From Akkermansiaceae bacterium UBA1315 (GTDB lineage Bacteria > Verrucomicrobiota > Verrucomicrobiia > Verrucomicrobiales > Akkermansiaceae): a DNA stretch of 64,000 nt. The notes under the pieces are model-generated. The model searched no databases, had not been told where the DNA came from, and saw nothing but the letters and a program-made list of their open reading frames with translations. A program made the translations under genes and the position numbers. Below, piece after piece: positions 24,445-33,819 of the stretch (positions are counted from its first letter, which is position 1; every line of letters begins with the position of its first letter). The stretch is from NCBI GenBank assembly GCA_002307065.1, contig DBTN01000037.1:38938-102937 (forward strand). Reading direction: 5' to 3'.

Positions 24445-25427
24445 ACCGGTTGATAACATTCAGGACACATTTCCACCCAGTGCCCGGATGAAACTTCGGC
24501 GAAGCGTGGACGCTCGCGGCTCACGGGCGCGGTGCGGCCCATGCGTTGGCAGAAACGGCAGCCGTGCGCGTGATCTCCTAGGCTGGCGACCATGCCGGGG
24601 ATGGTGTTGAGGATGGATTTCGAAGGAGTTTCCAACGTCGGAATCGAGGCGAGCAAACCCCTGGTGTAAGCATGCAGCGGTTGTTGGAAAAGTTCCTTAG
24701 CCGGAGCTTTTTCGACGACGCGACCGGCATACATCACCACCACCTCATCGCAGGTTTCCGCGATCACTCCGAGGTCATGCGTGATCAGAATAGTGGACAT
24801 CTCCATCTCCGCCTGCAACCGGTTCATCAAATCAAGAATCTGCGCCTGCACGGTCACATCGAGCGCGGTCGTCGGCTCATCAGCGATGAGCAGTGACGGT
24901 TTGCAAGCCAGCGCCATGGCAATGACAACGCGTTGGCGCATGCCGCCGGAAAGTTGGTGAGGATAATCCATCATCCGCTTTTCCGGAGCGGGAATGCGGA
25001 CACTTTTCAGCATCTCGATCCCTGCGTCCCACGCGTCTTTTTTGGAAAGCTTCGTGTGGAGGCGAAAAACTTCGGTGATCTGTTTGCCGATCCGATGGAC
25101 CGGGTTGAGCGCGGTCATCGGTTCTTGGAAAATCACACCGATTTCCCCGCCACGGATTTTCTGCATTTCGCGCTCGGTCGCGTGGACGAGATCGTGGCCT
25201 TTGAAAAGAATGCTGCCGCCGAGAATTTTTCCAGCCGGTTGAGGTAAAAGCCGGACGATCGACATCGCGGTCACGCTTTTTCCGCAGCCGGACTCGCCGA
25301 CAATGCCGACGGTTTTTCCTTTCGGCACCGTAAACGAAACCTGATCAACCGCGCGCAGCAGCCCGCGTTCGGTTTCGAAGGAGGTGATGAGTTGATCAAC
25401 CTCAAGAATGTTTTCAAAGGCGCTCAT
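24441..25427 (-). CDS. oppD: Peptide ABC transporter ATP-binding protein, OppD type
   Basis: 328 aa. Walker [10 protein letters not shown]-loop EPMTALNPV, signature LSGGMRQR, Walker [13 protein letters not shown] and H-loop ITHDLG are intact. The C-terminal extension has [13 protein letters not shown] and MCPECYQPV, the cysteine cluster typical of OppD/DppD. It pairs with OppF as the heterodimeric motor of the importer. ATGA overlaps on both sides (with yejA and oppF) show one operon. Confidence 0.94.
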   Translation of the reverse strand: MSAFENILEVDQLITSFETERGLLRAVDQVSFTVPKGKTVGIVGESGCGKSVTAMSIVRLLPQPAGKILGGSILFKGHDLVHATEREMQKIRGGEIGVIFQEPMTALNPVHRIGKQITEVFRLHTKLSKKDAWDAGIEMLKSVRIPAPEKRMMDYPHQLSGGMRQRVVIAMALACKPSLLIADEPTTALDVTVQAQILDLMNRLQAEMEMSTILITHDLGVIAETCDEVVVMYAGRVVEKAPAKELFQQPLHAYTRGLLASIPTLETPSKSILNTIPGMVASLGDHAHGCRFCQRMGRTAPVSRERPRFAEVSSGHWVEMCPECYQPV

Positions 25428-27577
25428 TGCGGTGCAACCGGTTCGTCGGGATTTCCGGGAATGATTTCCGGAGCCGGTTTGACAGGGAGTTGGCGGTAAT
25501 TTTCGACGACACGATTCGATTCTGGAAACGTTTTCCCCGACCGACGCGCAGCCTGCGTTTCCTGTTTCAGATCATCATCGATCCAATAAACGTAAACTTC
25601 GTGCGGATCATAAACCACCGGTGGACTGAAATGAGTCGTCTCACAATCCGGCCAGCGGACCCAGCGCCACGAACCAATACGAATGAAATCCACGGCATAA
25701 CCCGGAACAAAAATCCCTTCGTCGTGCATGATGTTCTGGAGTTTCCAAGACGCGACGCGAAGCGCTTCGGTATCGCGCGCGTTCCGAACTTGCTCACTCA
25801 GGCGATCGGTGTCCGGCCTCCCCCAGACAAAGATATTATTCGTCTGCGGTTTGGGATTTCCTTTTTCATCAAACGCATTGGTCGAGTGAAGGAACTGGTG
25901 GAAATCCGGAACCGGCGGGGTGATGCCCCAAGCGGTGAACGTGATTTCATGCTGCTTCTGCATGACTTTTTTGTAGGAAACCGTGGCTTCCAATCCATCC
26001 AGCCGAAGATCAAGTCCGCAGGCTTTGGCATCTTCGCGAAGAATCGCGAAAATCCGATCCACGATAGGAATGGCGGCATAACTCGCGGAGATCGAAAGTC
26101 GGGTGCCATCCGGTTTTTTCAAAATGCCATCCCGATCTTCCTCGGTGTAGCCGGCAGCCCGAAAAGCGGCACGCGCCTCGCTGACCGAATAGGGCCTCGC
26201 CCGGATCGACGGATCACTGAAGGTGACATATCCTTCGTTAAAAGCATTCAGCCGTTGGTAATCGCCGCGAAACATTACATCGATCACCTTCTGCCAATTC
26301 ATGGCATAGTTGATACCGATGCGGACGTTTTTGTCATTCAGCGGCACCTTGCTGACATTGAGATAAAGCCCACGTGGAACTTTAGGATATTGATTATAAA
26401 ACGTCGTCCGCTCGATGTAACCGTCATAAACCGGAGGCATCTCGGATTTTTCATACCAATATTCCGGACGAGTAAGAATCGCCGTATCAAGTTCTCCGGC
26501 ACGGAAAAGCTCGAAGGCTTTTGAGTCATCACGGACCACGGTGTGGACGATCTTGTCAGCATTGAAACGGTATTTGTAGTATTTCCGGTCTTTTGCCCAC
26601 CAGTTTTTTACGCGGCTCTGAGTGATGGACGCGCCTTTGACAATGTCTTCGTCCTTCACTTCGTAGGCACCGGTCGTGGGGGGGAATTTCCACTGATAAC
26701 GTTCGGTGTAGTCCGGCCCATAATCGGTGTAAAAATGCGGCGGCGAAGGTGAAAGCCCGCCGGCGGTCGCAGCGGCGTACGGTTTCGCCTCGGGCAACGA
26801 AACCGAAATCATGCTATCGTCATAAATCGCGATCTGCGCGAGATTCTCCCGAAAGTACTGCTTTGCGTATGGATTGACGATGTTATCGGAAACGCGGAGA
26901 TAAACATAAACGAGGAAATCCTTTGCTTTCACCGGCACTCCATCGGAATAACGCGCTTCCGGATCGAGGTGCATATAGATCGTCCGCCCGTCCGCAGAAA
27001 CCGCCCAGCGGTCGGCCAAGCCGGGAATCAGCTCCATCGTTTGCGGATGCAAGGTGACGAGCGACATATCGATATTATCGTAAAGCTCGCCACGGAAACT
27101 GTTATTCGAATTTTCGCCAAAAGGTCGGAGCGTCGGTGGAAAACCGGGCATGAAGGTGCGAAACACTCCACCTTTTTTCGATGCCGGGTCGCCGATCTCC
27201 GGTTGGTCCATACCGGTTTCCCAAACAAGATCAGACGGAATTTCCGAAGGTGTGCCGATTTTCAAATAGTCGCCGAGAGACCGACGGAAATTCCATTTTT
27301 CCATCTCACCACGAAGAGCTTCGGCCTGGGCTTCCAGTCCGGACCTTTCCTCAACGGTCGCCGTTTCGAGCGCGGCGGAAATGCGGTCGATCTCTTTTTG
27401 CGTCGCCGACTGCTGCTCACCCAACCATTGGTGGATATAGGTATTGTAGAGCGGAAGGAAGTCATCAAATCCCAACGACCGCTCGTTTTGGCGGGTTTCC
27501 TGATGGCAACCGGTCCCCAGCAGGACGAACCATCCGGCGAGCATCAAACCCCACAATGAAATCAATCGGCGCATCAA
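25424..27577 (-). CDS. yejA: Peptide-binding lipoprotein, YejA/OppA family
   Basis: 717 aa. The lipobox LLGTGC (Cys24) marks a lipoprotein. A short coiled coil (~55-95) precedes the family-5 solute-binding fold (PEIGDPASKKGGVFRTFMPGFPPTLRPFG, PGLADRWAVSADGRTIYMHLDPEARYSDG, GLYLNVSKVPLNDKNVRIGINYAMNW). The VFRTFMPGFPPTLRPFG region and the long C-terminus fit the YejA branch, which in enterobacteria takes up microcin C and peptides. It is longer than YejA (about 600). Overlaps oppD and yejE by 4 bases each. Confidence 0.9.
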   Translation of the reverse strand: MMRRLISLWGLMLAGWFVLLGTGCHQETRQNERSLGFDDFLPLYNTYIHQWLGEQQSATQKEIDRISAALETATVEERSGLEAQAEALRGEMEKWNFRRSLGDYLKIGTPSEIPSDLVWETGMDQPEIGDPASKKGGVFRTFMPGFPPTLRPFGENSNNSFRGELYDNIDMSLVTLHPQTMELIPGLADRWAVSADGRTIYMHLDPEARYSDGVPVKAKDFLVYVYLRVSDNIVNPYAKQYFRENLAQIAIYDDSMISVSLPEAKPYAAATAGGLSPSPPHFYTDYGPDYTERYQWKFPPTTGAYEVKDEDIVKGASITQSRVKNWWAKDRKYYKYRFNADKIVHTVVRDDSKAFELFRAGELDTAILTRPEYWYEKSEMPPVYDGYIERTTFYNQYPKVPRGLYLNVSKVPLNDKNVRIGINYAMNWQKVIDVMFRGDYQRLNAFNEGYVTFSDPSIRARPYSVSEARAAFRAAGYTEEDRDGILKKPDGTRLSISASYAAIPIVDRIFAILREDAKACGLDLRLDGLEATVSYKKVMQKQHEITFTAWGITPPVPDFHQFLHSTNAFDEKGNPKPQTNNIFVWGRPDTDRLSEQVRNARDTEALRVASWKLQNIMHDEGIFVPGYAVDFIRIGSWRWVRWPDCETTHFSPPVVYDPHEVYVYWIDDDLKQETQAARRSGKTFPESNRVVENYRQLPVKPAPEIIPGNPDEPVAPQ

Positions 27578-29148
27578 CGATAATAAGTGAATTTTTTCGG
27601 ATCGAACGCTTCGCGAATCGCTTCTCCAACAAAGGTGATCAGGACTAAAAGCGCGACGAGCACCACGAATGTGGACGTGACAAGCCAGGGCGCGGCGAGG
27701 TTGGAAAGACCGTCATTCAAGAGGCGTCCCCACGTTGCATATTCCGGCGGCAAGCCGAAACCCAGATAGTCCAGTGCAGTCAGTGAGAACACCAAGCCGG
27801 ACATGCTGAACGGAATCAGCGTCACGATGATCGCGATCGTGTTGGGTAAAAGATGGCGGAAAATGATCCGGGGAGTCCCTGCGCCCAGAACCCGGGCCGC
27901 AGCGATGTAGTCACGCTCTTTGTCACGATAAGCGGCGGTTCTCATCAGCGCGGTGATGCCCATCCAGCCGAAAACGATAAGAATCGTGAGGATCACCGGC
28001 AGGCCTTTGAACCGCTCCGGCACCATGCTGGAAAAGATGATCACGACGAAAAGAAATGGCATGTTCGAAAAAATCTCGATCAACCGGTCGACGATCAGAT
28101 CGAACCAGCCACCAAAAAATCCCATCAACATGCCGACGGTGATGCCGATCAGATAAACCACCGGAAGATAAATCAGCGCGGCTTTCAGATTCACCTGCAA
28201 TCCCCCGTAAAGATATGCCAAGACGTCGTAACCTTGCGATGTGGTTCCCAACCAGTTTTTCTCCTCCGGAATCGGCGGTGCCGGATGATATTTCACGGCG
28301 CGCAGATCACTGGAAGAAAGCGCGAGGAAACTTTCTTTGGTGCCATCGCCACTGAACCGGTCGGATACCAGATTTCCATTGCGGTATTCCCCGCTGTAAA
28401 CCGGTACGCCTTGCGCATCCCAACCGTCCATCGGCCCCGAGAGTTTTCCTTTCCGCAAAGTGAATCGCAGATGCATCTTCGATTTCAAAACATCGAAATA
28501 CCGCGCGGCCAATCCGGAGTAGGGCTCATTACTACCCGATTCGTAGTATTTCCCTTCGCGCAGCTCTAACGATTTCGAGCGCGGCGGCAGGGTGTCACCG
28601 GTCGGATCGTAAGGAATCAGCGGAAGAATGACTCGGCCTTTACCGGTTTGAGCAAAGGTGCGCTTCAGTTCTCGGTAATCCGCCGGAGCTTCTGCAGATT
28701 CTCCTTCGATCCCGAAGTCGCGATTTTTTAGATCGGTTTGTAAAAATGCCGGGAACGTCCATTTACCGTCGTGTTTCACAGCCAGCGCGCGCTTTCCGAC
28801 GATCGCCTGATCGAGCATCGCCAGACTTCCGAGAATGATCAAAATAATCAGCGAATAATAACCGCGCTTGATTTCACAGAACCGTCGGACGCGACGAACC
28901 GTGACTGGATTCGGCGGACCAGAAGTGAACGAGCGCACGATCATCGTCAAACCGGTCAGCCATAAAATCGCAACTGCGAGCCAACCGAACCATGGGAAAA
29001 CCGTGCCCGCTTTTTCGAAATTCAGCCAGGGCACCTGACGGCTCGCGTCGAAAAACCAACGCGCCGTTGGAAAAGCGATGCGCTGGATTTCACCGGTCGC
29101 CGCGAGGGCTCCGATGGCTGTTAGAAAAATTCCGATCGCTCGCATCAC
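27574..29148 (-). CDS. yejE: ABC transporter permease, YejE type, with MORN-like insertion
   Basis: 524 aa, against about 340 for YejE. Residues 1-90 add two transmembrane helices. Helix 96-116 and FPAFLQ...APADYRELK match the YejE N-terminus. Residues ~198-262 (GKYYESGSNEPYSG, LRKGKLSGPMDGWD, PVYSGEYRNGNLV) are a MORN/YwqK-like repeat inserted in the extracytoplasmic loop. From NWLGTTSQGYDV on, the usual OppC-type permease follows with its EAA loop (AARVLGAGTPRIIFRHLLPN). Forms the pore with YejB. It starts one base after the yejB stop. Confidence 0.9.
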   Translation of the reverse strand: MMRAIGIFLTAIGALAATGEIQRIAFPTARWFFDASRQVPWLNFEKAGTVFPWFGWLAVAILWLTGLTMIVRSFTSGPPNPVTVRRVRRFCEIKRGYYSLIILIILGSLAMLDQAIVGKRALAVKHDGKWTFPAFLQTDLKNRDFGIEGESAEAPADYRELKRTFAQTGKGRVILPLIPYDPTGDTLPPRSKSLELREGKYYESGSNEPYSGLAARYFDVLKSKMHLRFTLRKGKLSGPMDGWDAQGVPVYSGEYRNGNLVSDRFSGDGTKESFLALSSSDLRAVKYHPAPPIPEEKNWLGTTSQGYDVLAYLYGGLQVNLKAALIYLPVVYLIGITVGMLMGFFGGWFDLIVDRLIEIFSNMPFLFVVIIFSSMVPERFKGLPVILTILIVFGWMGITALMRTAAYRDKERDYIAAARVLGAGTPRIIFRHLLPNTIAIIVTLIPFSMSGLVFSLTALDYLGFGLPPEYATWGRLLNDGLSNLAAPWLVTSTFVVLVALLVLITFVGEAIREAFDPKKFTYYR

Positions 29149-30492
29149 TTATTCGAATTTAATCCGGGGATCCACCATCGCGACAATAAAGTCGGAGATC
29201 ACATTTCCAATCAGCATGAGAAATGCGGCAATGGTCAGCGTGCCCATGATGACCGGCACGTCGCGGGCGATGACCGATTGGTATTGCAGCAGACCAAATC
29301 CCTGAATGTCGAAAACTGTTTCGATCAACATCGAACCGCCAACAAAAATGCCGACCAATCCGCCCAGACTGGTCGCGATGGGGATCATCGAGTTTTTCAG
29401 AGCGTGACCGAAAACCGCTTTGCGAAAACTCGCACCTTTCGCCACCGCGGTCCGCACATAATCGGCGGCGAGATGATCCATCAGATTGTTTTTCGTCAGC
29501 ATCGTCAGCATCGCGAATCCACCGATGACATAACATAACAACGGCAAAACCGTGTGATGGGCGAGATCCTTGACCTTATCCCAATCCCCCATTTGATCGA
29601 AGTCCGGACTGGTGAGTCCAAAGAGCGGGAAAAGATTCATGCGCGCACCGAGATGAACTAACAGAATCGCGCCGAGCGCAAAACCGGGGATGGAATAACC
29701 GATGAAAATCAGCACCGAACTCGCGCTATCGATAAACGTCCGGTGACGCAGCGCTTTCAAAATCCCGAGCGGAATGCAAACCGCGTAAGTGATAAACGCC
29801 GTCAGCAATCCAAAATACACCGCGACCGGCATGCGGCTGAGAATCATTTCGTGAACCGGATCGTTATAAACCGTCGAGCGTCCGAGATCGCCCTGCAAAA
29901 GACCGGCCATCCGCGTTTGATAAATCACCGCGCGCGGGCTGTAACTCGGCACGTTTTCGCTACCGGTATTGCGCCGCTTGAACCGGTCCTGCCGATCCTT
30001 TTCCGTCTCAAAGCGCGCTTTCCACCCCTCGTCGGAAATCGCCCGACCGGTCTCGGCAAAAACCGCGGAAGAAATCCGATCGCCATCGCGAGTCACATGG
30101 ACCAGCCGCCCGTCGCCGCGCAATACCACCGAGGCGATCTTTTCGGTATCGATCGAGCCGCCGATCGTTTCCTCACCCTGCGGGCCATACTCACCTTTTG
30201 AAATGCGCGTTTCCTTCGGCAAGAGCCCGAGCCACTGGGCATACGCGCGCAAGACCGGTTGATCGAGGCCGAATTGCTCTTCCAAATCTTCCATTTGCTC
30301 TTCGCTCAACCCGCCTTGGGATGAATTCGATGCCGACCGGTTTCCACCTTTTTCCGCCGCCCGCGCCGCTTCTTGCAGCGCCTGGTCCATCGGCCCGCCC
30401 GGAACAAACCGAGTGATGGTGAACACGAGCAGCGTGATCCCGATCATCGTCGGAAAAATAAGCAGCAGTCGTCTGAGAAAGTAACTTTTCAC
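29149..30492 (-). CDS. yejB: ABC transporter permease, YejB type, with enlarged extracytoplasmic loop
   Basis: 447 aa, against about 364 for YejB. It begins MKSYFLRRLLLIFPTMIGITLLVF and has GGPMDQA, EEQFGLDQPV, LQGDLGRS and the permease core with EAA-type loop (AVAKGASFRKAVFGHALKN). Residues ~93-195 are an extra, charged segment of the first periplasmic loop (GDGRLVHVTRDGDRISSAV...KDRQDRFKRR), without a recognised domain. First gene of the operon yejB-yejE-yejA-oppD-oppF; the promoter should lie in 30493-30609. Confidence 0.92.
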   Translation of the reverse strand: MKSYFLRRLLLIFPTMIGITLLVFTITRFVPGGPMDQALQEAARAAEKGGNRSASNSSQGGLSEEQMEDLEEQFGLDQPVLRAYAQWLGLLPKETRISKGEYGPQGEETIGGSIDTEKIASVVLRGDGRLVHVTRDGDRISSAVFAETGRAISDEGWKARFETEKDRQDRFKRRNTGSENVPSYSPRAVIYQTRMAGLLQGDLGRSTVYNDPVHEMILSRMPVAVYFGLLTAFITYAVCIPLGILKALRHRTFIDSASSVLIFIGYSIPGFALGAILLVHLGARMNLFPLFGLTSPDFDQMGDWDKVKDLAHHTVLPLLCYVIGGFAMLTMLTKNNLMDHLAADYVRTAVAKGASFRKAVFGHALKNSMIPIATSLGGLVGIFVGGSMLIETVFDIQGFGLLQYQSVIARDVPVIMGTLTIAAFLMLIGNVISDFIVAMVDPRIKFE

Positions 30493-30609
30493 GCAGTGTT
30501 CGCTAAGCTTTTACCCCGGCTGCGATCCCATGCAAGTCTCGACGCCACCCGTAAGCGCCGCCGGGCTTGGACATTGCGGAAATTTTCGCGACAACTGAGA
30601 ACTTGGTGA

Positions 30610-30957
30610 TCAGTTCTGGGACGACGGCGCGGAATTTTCTCCCGGTTCTAAAAAGATGTAGTCGCCAATTTTTGCTGAGACAATTGCGGCACGGATCCGG
30701 TCCACAAATCGCGGAATGTCTTTTCGTCGAATGAAGGGAAGCTCGATAATGGCGATCGCCCGGTTTTTAAGATTCTGCTGGTAACGCAGATTCTGATCCG
30801 CTGTTAAAAAGACGTCGAAATTTCCATCGATCAGCGAAATCAGTTCCCCGTTCTGAATCCCCGCCCATCCTTGATATTGAACGGTAAAAACTTCGAATTC
30901 CGTCAGATGGTGGCGCAAAGGCTGCGGCAGATTTTCATCGAGAATGACTTTCTTCAC
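30610..30957 (-). CDS. DUF5615 PIN-like protein (toxin candidate)
   Basis: 115 aa. It starts MKKVILDENLPQPLRHHL, the DUF5615/Mut7-C-like PIN signature, with further acidic positions in DVFLTADQNLRY. PIN-like folds are metal-dependent RNases, and DUF5615 proteins are usually the partner of DUF433 antitoxins. Its start lies inside the 3' end of the DUF433 gene (23-base overlap), so the two are coupled. RNase activity is inferred, not shown. Confidence 0.85.
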   Translation of the reverse strand: MKKVILDENLPQPLRHHLTEFEVFTVQYQGWAGIQNGELISLIDGNFDVFLTADQNLRYQQNLKNRAIAIIELPFIRRKDIPRFVDRIRAAIVSAKIGDYIFLEPGENSAPSSQN

Positions 30958-31150
30958 GCGCCAGTTTCAGGAAAAGGGTTGCGTCATCTTTGTTCACCGT
31001 GGGGAAATCTTCCAAAAATTCTCCCAACGTGTCTCCAGCATCAATGTAGTTCAACAGAGTTTGAGCCTTCACTCTCGTCCCTTTGAAAACCAAGGTGCCG
31101 CCCAAGACCTTCGGGTCTGAATGAACCGGACTGTGATCAAGCGTGAGCAT
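30935..31150 (-). CDS. DUF433 protein (antitoxin candidate)
   Basis: 71 aa from ATG at 31150 (MLTLDHSPVHSDPKVLGGTLVFKGTRVKAQTLLNYIDAGD); an in-frame ATG at 31177 is possible. DUF433 proteins are small winged-helix proteins that act as antitoxins to PIN-like DUF5615 toxins. Seen: the PKVLGGTLVFKGTRV motif and the helix DTLGEFLEDFPTV. First of the two-gene unit, divergent from the oppA gene 115 bases away. Confidence 0.85.
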   Translation of the reverse strand: MLTLDHSPVHSDPKVLGGTLVFKGTRVKAQTLLNYIDAGDTLGEFLEDFPTVNKDDATLFLKLAREESHSR

Positions 31151-31265
31151 GCGAAAAAAAATAGCAGAACTGCTCAAAATTACCAGCGGCGAATCCGAAC
31201 GGACCGGAACCTGCAGAAAAAATTCCGCTGCATTTCTTGCGAGAAGGCGTCACCATCGGTTCGTC

Positions 31266-32867
31266 ATGGTTTGCAGGCTTGCCCTCATCGTTTTCCCCGC
31301 TTTTTTGCTTCTCGCTTCCTGCCAGAAGGAGACACAGGTCGATCGTGCGACCAAAGACGGAATTTTGCTGGTGGGAAATTCGGCCGAACCCAAGGCACTG
31401 GACCCGCATTTGGTGACTGGGGTGATCGAGAGCAAGGTGATCAGCGCGCTTTTTGAAGGGCTCGTCGGCAATGATCCGAAGGATGACGACGCCACCCCGC
31501 CCGGCGCGGCGACTTCCTGGGAGCACAACGCGGACATGACCGAATGGACGTTCCGCCTGCAACCGGAAGGAAAATGGTCGGACGGAAAACCGGTGACGGC
31601 TCGCGATTTTGCATTCGCTTACCACCGGTTGCTGCATCCGGACACAGCGGGACCTTATGCGGAAATGCTCTATTTCCTCAAAAACGCGGAAGATTTCAAC
31701 AAAGGCAAAATCACCGATTTTTCGCAGGTCGGGGTGAAGGCGATCGATGATCTGACGCTGCAAGTGCAACTCCGCGAACCGGTTCCCTTCCTCCCGTCGC
31801 TCACCCGCCATTACACGTGGTTTCCGGTGCCGGAACACGTCGTGCTGAAATTCGGAAAAATGACCGACCGGTTTACGAAATGGAGCAATTTCCCGAACTT
31901 GGTCGGCAACGGCCCGTTCAAACTGACGAAATGGCGGTTTCACGATGTGATCGAGGTCGACCGCAACCCGTATTATTGGGACAACGCACACGTCGGCATC
32001 AACGGCATCCGGTTTTTCCCAATCGAAAATCCCTACACCGAAACCCGAGCCTTCCTCTCCGGCCAGCTTCACACGACCTATGCGCTGCCACCGGATCTGC
32101 TGAAATCGATGAAGGCGAAATCGCCGGAATTTCTCCGCCAGGAACCCTACGTTGGCACCGTTTTTGTCCGCCTGAATACCACGCGCCCCGCGCTCAACGA
32201 CGAACGCGTCCGCCAGGCGCTCTCGCTCACGATCGATCGCAAACAAATCTGCGAACACATCGCCGAAGGCTTCGAGCCGGCGAAATCCTTCATCCCGAAA
32301 ATGGGCGCTTACGAGCCGGAACCGGTTCTGACGTTCGATCCGGAAAAAGCCCGCAAACTTTTGGCGGAAGCCGGTTATCCGAACGGCGACCATTTCCCGC
32401 GCTTCTCGCTGCTCATCGCCCGCCCCTCCGCACGCGCAAGTGCCGAAGCCTTGCAAGCGATGTGGAAAGAGCACCTCAACATTTTGGTCAACATTCAAAA
32501 CAAGGACTGGGGCTCGTATGTTTCCGCGCAGCAGAGTTTGGATTTCGACATGGCGATGGCCGGATGGATCGGCGACTACCTCGACCCGACGACGTTTCTC
32601 AACATGTGGACCCAAGGAAACGGCAACAACAATACCGGTTGGAGCAATGCCAGTTACGAAGCGTTCCTCCGCGAAGCCGCATTAAAATCCGAACCCGCCG
32701 AACGCCTCGCGCTTTTTCGCCAAGCGGAAAGTTTGTTGATGAAATCCCAGCCGATCCTGCCGATTTCGCACTACGCCCGCGTCTATCTTCACCGGCCCGA
32801 AGTAAAAAACTGGCATCCCATTCTGTTAGACAATCATCCATGGAAAGCGATCCGCCTCGAAAAGTGA
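31266..32867 (+). CDS. oppA: Oligopeptide-binding lipoprotein, OppA family
   Basis: 533 aa from ATG at 31266, which gives a lipoprotein signal peptide ending LLLASC (Cys19); the frame is open further up without signal features. Family-5 solute-binding motifs: GNSAEPKALDPHLVTGVIESKVISALFEGLV, WTFRLQPEGKWSDGKPVTARDF, GNGPFKLTKWRFHDVIEVDRNPYYWD and LNDERVRQALSLTIDR. It captures peptides in the periplasm for the permease pair encoded directly downstream (oppB 15 bases on). Confidence 0.94.
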   Translation: MVCRLALIVFPAFLLLASCQKETQVDRATKDGILLVGNSAEPKALDPHLVTGVIESKVISALFEGLVGNDPKDDDATPPGAATSWEHNADMTEWTFRLQPEGKWSDGKPVTARDFAFAYHRLLHPDTAGPYAEMLYFLKNAEDFNKGKITDFSQVGVKAIDDLTLQVQLREPVPFLPSLTRHYTWFPVPEHVVLKFGKMTDRFTKWSNFPNLVGNGPFKLTKWRFHDVIEVDRNPYYWDNAHVGINGIRFFPIENPYTETRAFLSGQLHTTYALPPDLLKSMKAKSPEFLRQEPYVGTVFVRLNTTRPALNDERVRQALSLTIDRKQICEHIAEGFEPAKSFIPKMGAYEPEPVLTFDPEKARKLLAEAGYPNGDHFPRFSLLIARPSARASAEALQAMWKEHLNILVNIQNKDWGSYVSAQQSLDFDMAMAGWIGDYLDPTTFLNMWTQGNGNNNTGWSNASYEAFLREAALKSEPAERLALFRQAESLLMKSQPILPISHYARVYLHRPEVKNWHPILLDNHPWKAIRLEK

Positions 32868-32882
32868 ACCGCACCCCACGCC

Positions 32883-33812
32883 ATGCTCGCTAATATTTCC
32901 CAACGTTTCCTCCAGGGGCTGCTCGTGCTTTTTGTCCTGTTCACGGTCACATTTTTCCTGATCAAAGCGCTGCCCGGCGGCCCATTCAAGTCAGCGGAAA
33001 AAGCGATCCCCGAGCACATCCGGGCGAAGATCGAAGCCTACTACGGCCTCGATCAACCGGTTTTCATTCAATACGGACGACAGTTGAAAAACCTCGTCAC
33101 CGGTGATCCCGGCGTGAGCTTGCGACTCGAAGGCCGCGAAGTCACCGAGATCATTTCACAAGGTTTTCCGGTTTCGCTGCGGCTCGGATTGGTCGCGATG
33201 GTTTTTGCGATTCTCATCGGCATTCCGCTCGGCGTGATCGCGGCGTGGAAAAAAAACACGCTGATGGATTATTCGGCGATGGCCTTGGCGATGATCGGCA
33301 TTTGCATCCCGAGTTTTGTGATCGGCCCGCTGCTCGCGGAACAATTCAGCCGTCGTCTCAATCTGCTCCCCGCGACCGGTTGGGATCCGCTTTCGCCTTC
33401 ATCTTGGCTTCTGCCATCCCTCACGCTTGGCCTCGCGACCGCCGCTTATCTTTCCCGACTCACCCGCGCGGGCATGCTGGAAATCCTCAATCAGGACTAC
33501 ATTCGCACCGCGCGATCCAAAGGCGTCGGCAGCTTTCGTTTGCTCGTCGTGCACTGTTTGCGCGGCGGCTTGATCCCAGCGGTCGCCTACATCGGCCCGG
33601 CATTCGCGGCGATCATTTCCGGCTCGGTCGTCATCGAAAGCATCTTCGCCATGCCCGGTCTCGGCCTGCATTTCATCAAGTCGATCGAGGTCGGCGATTC
33701 ACCGGTCATCCTCGGCATCGTCATGCTTTACGGCATCCTCATCATCCTCGCCAATTTCGCCACGGATCTCCTCGGCCTTTGGCTCAACCCGCGCCTCCGC
33801 GCCAGCCGCTGA
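32883..33812 (+). CDS. oppB: Oligopeptide ABC permease OppB
   Basis: 309 aa, normal OppB length. N-terminal helix, GLDQPVFIQYGRQLKN, GDPGVSL and six transmembrane helices, with the EAA loop YIRTARSKGVGSFRLLVVHCLRGGLIPA that contacts the ATPase. No insertion, unlike the yejB gene of this window. oppC follows after 7 bases. Confidence 0.94.
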   Translation: MLANISQRFLQGLLVLFVLFTVTFFLIKALPGGPFKSAEKAIPEHIRAKIEAYYGLDQPVFIQYGRQLKNLVTGDPGVSLRLEGREVTEIISQGFPVSLRLGLVAMVFAILIGIPLGVIAAWKKNTLMDYSAMALAMIGICIPSFVIGPLLAEQFSRRLNLLPATGWDPLSPSSWLLPSLTLGLATAAYLSRLTRAGMLEILNQDYIRTARSKGVGSFRLLVVHCLRGGLIPAVAYIGPAFAAIISGSVVIESIFAMPGLGLHFIKSIEVGDSPVILGIVMLYGILIILANFATDLLGLWLNPRLRASR

Positions 33813-33819
33813 ATTTCCC

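Noticed and set aside
31137..32615. 492-codon antisense frame over oppA
   Set aside because: Arg/Phe-rich shadow of a clear OppA family gene; no own motif.
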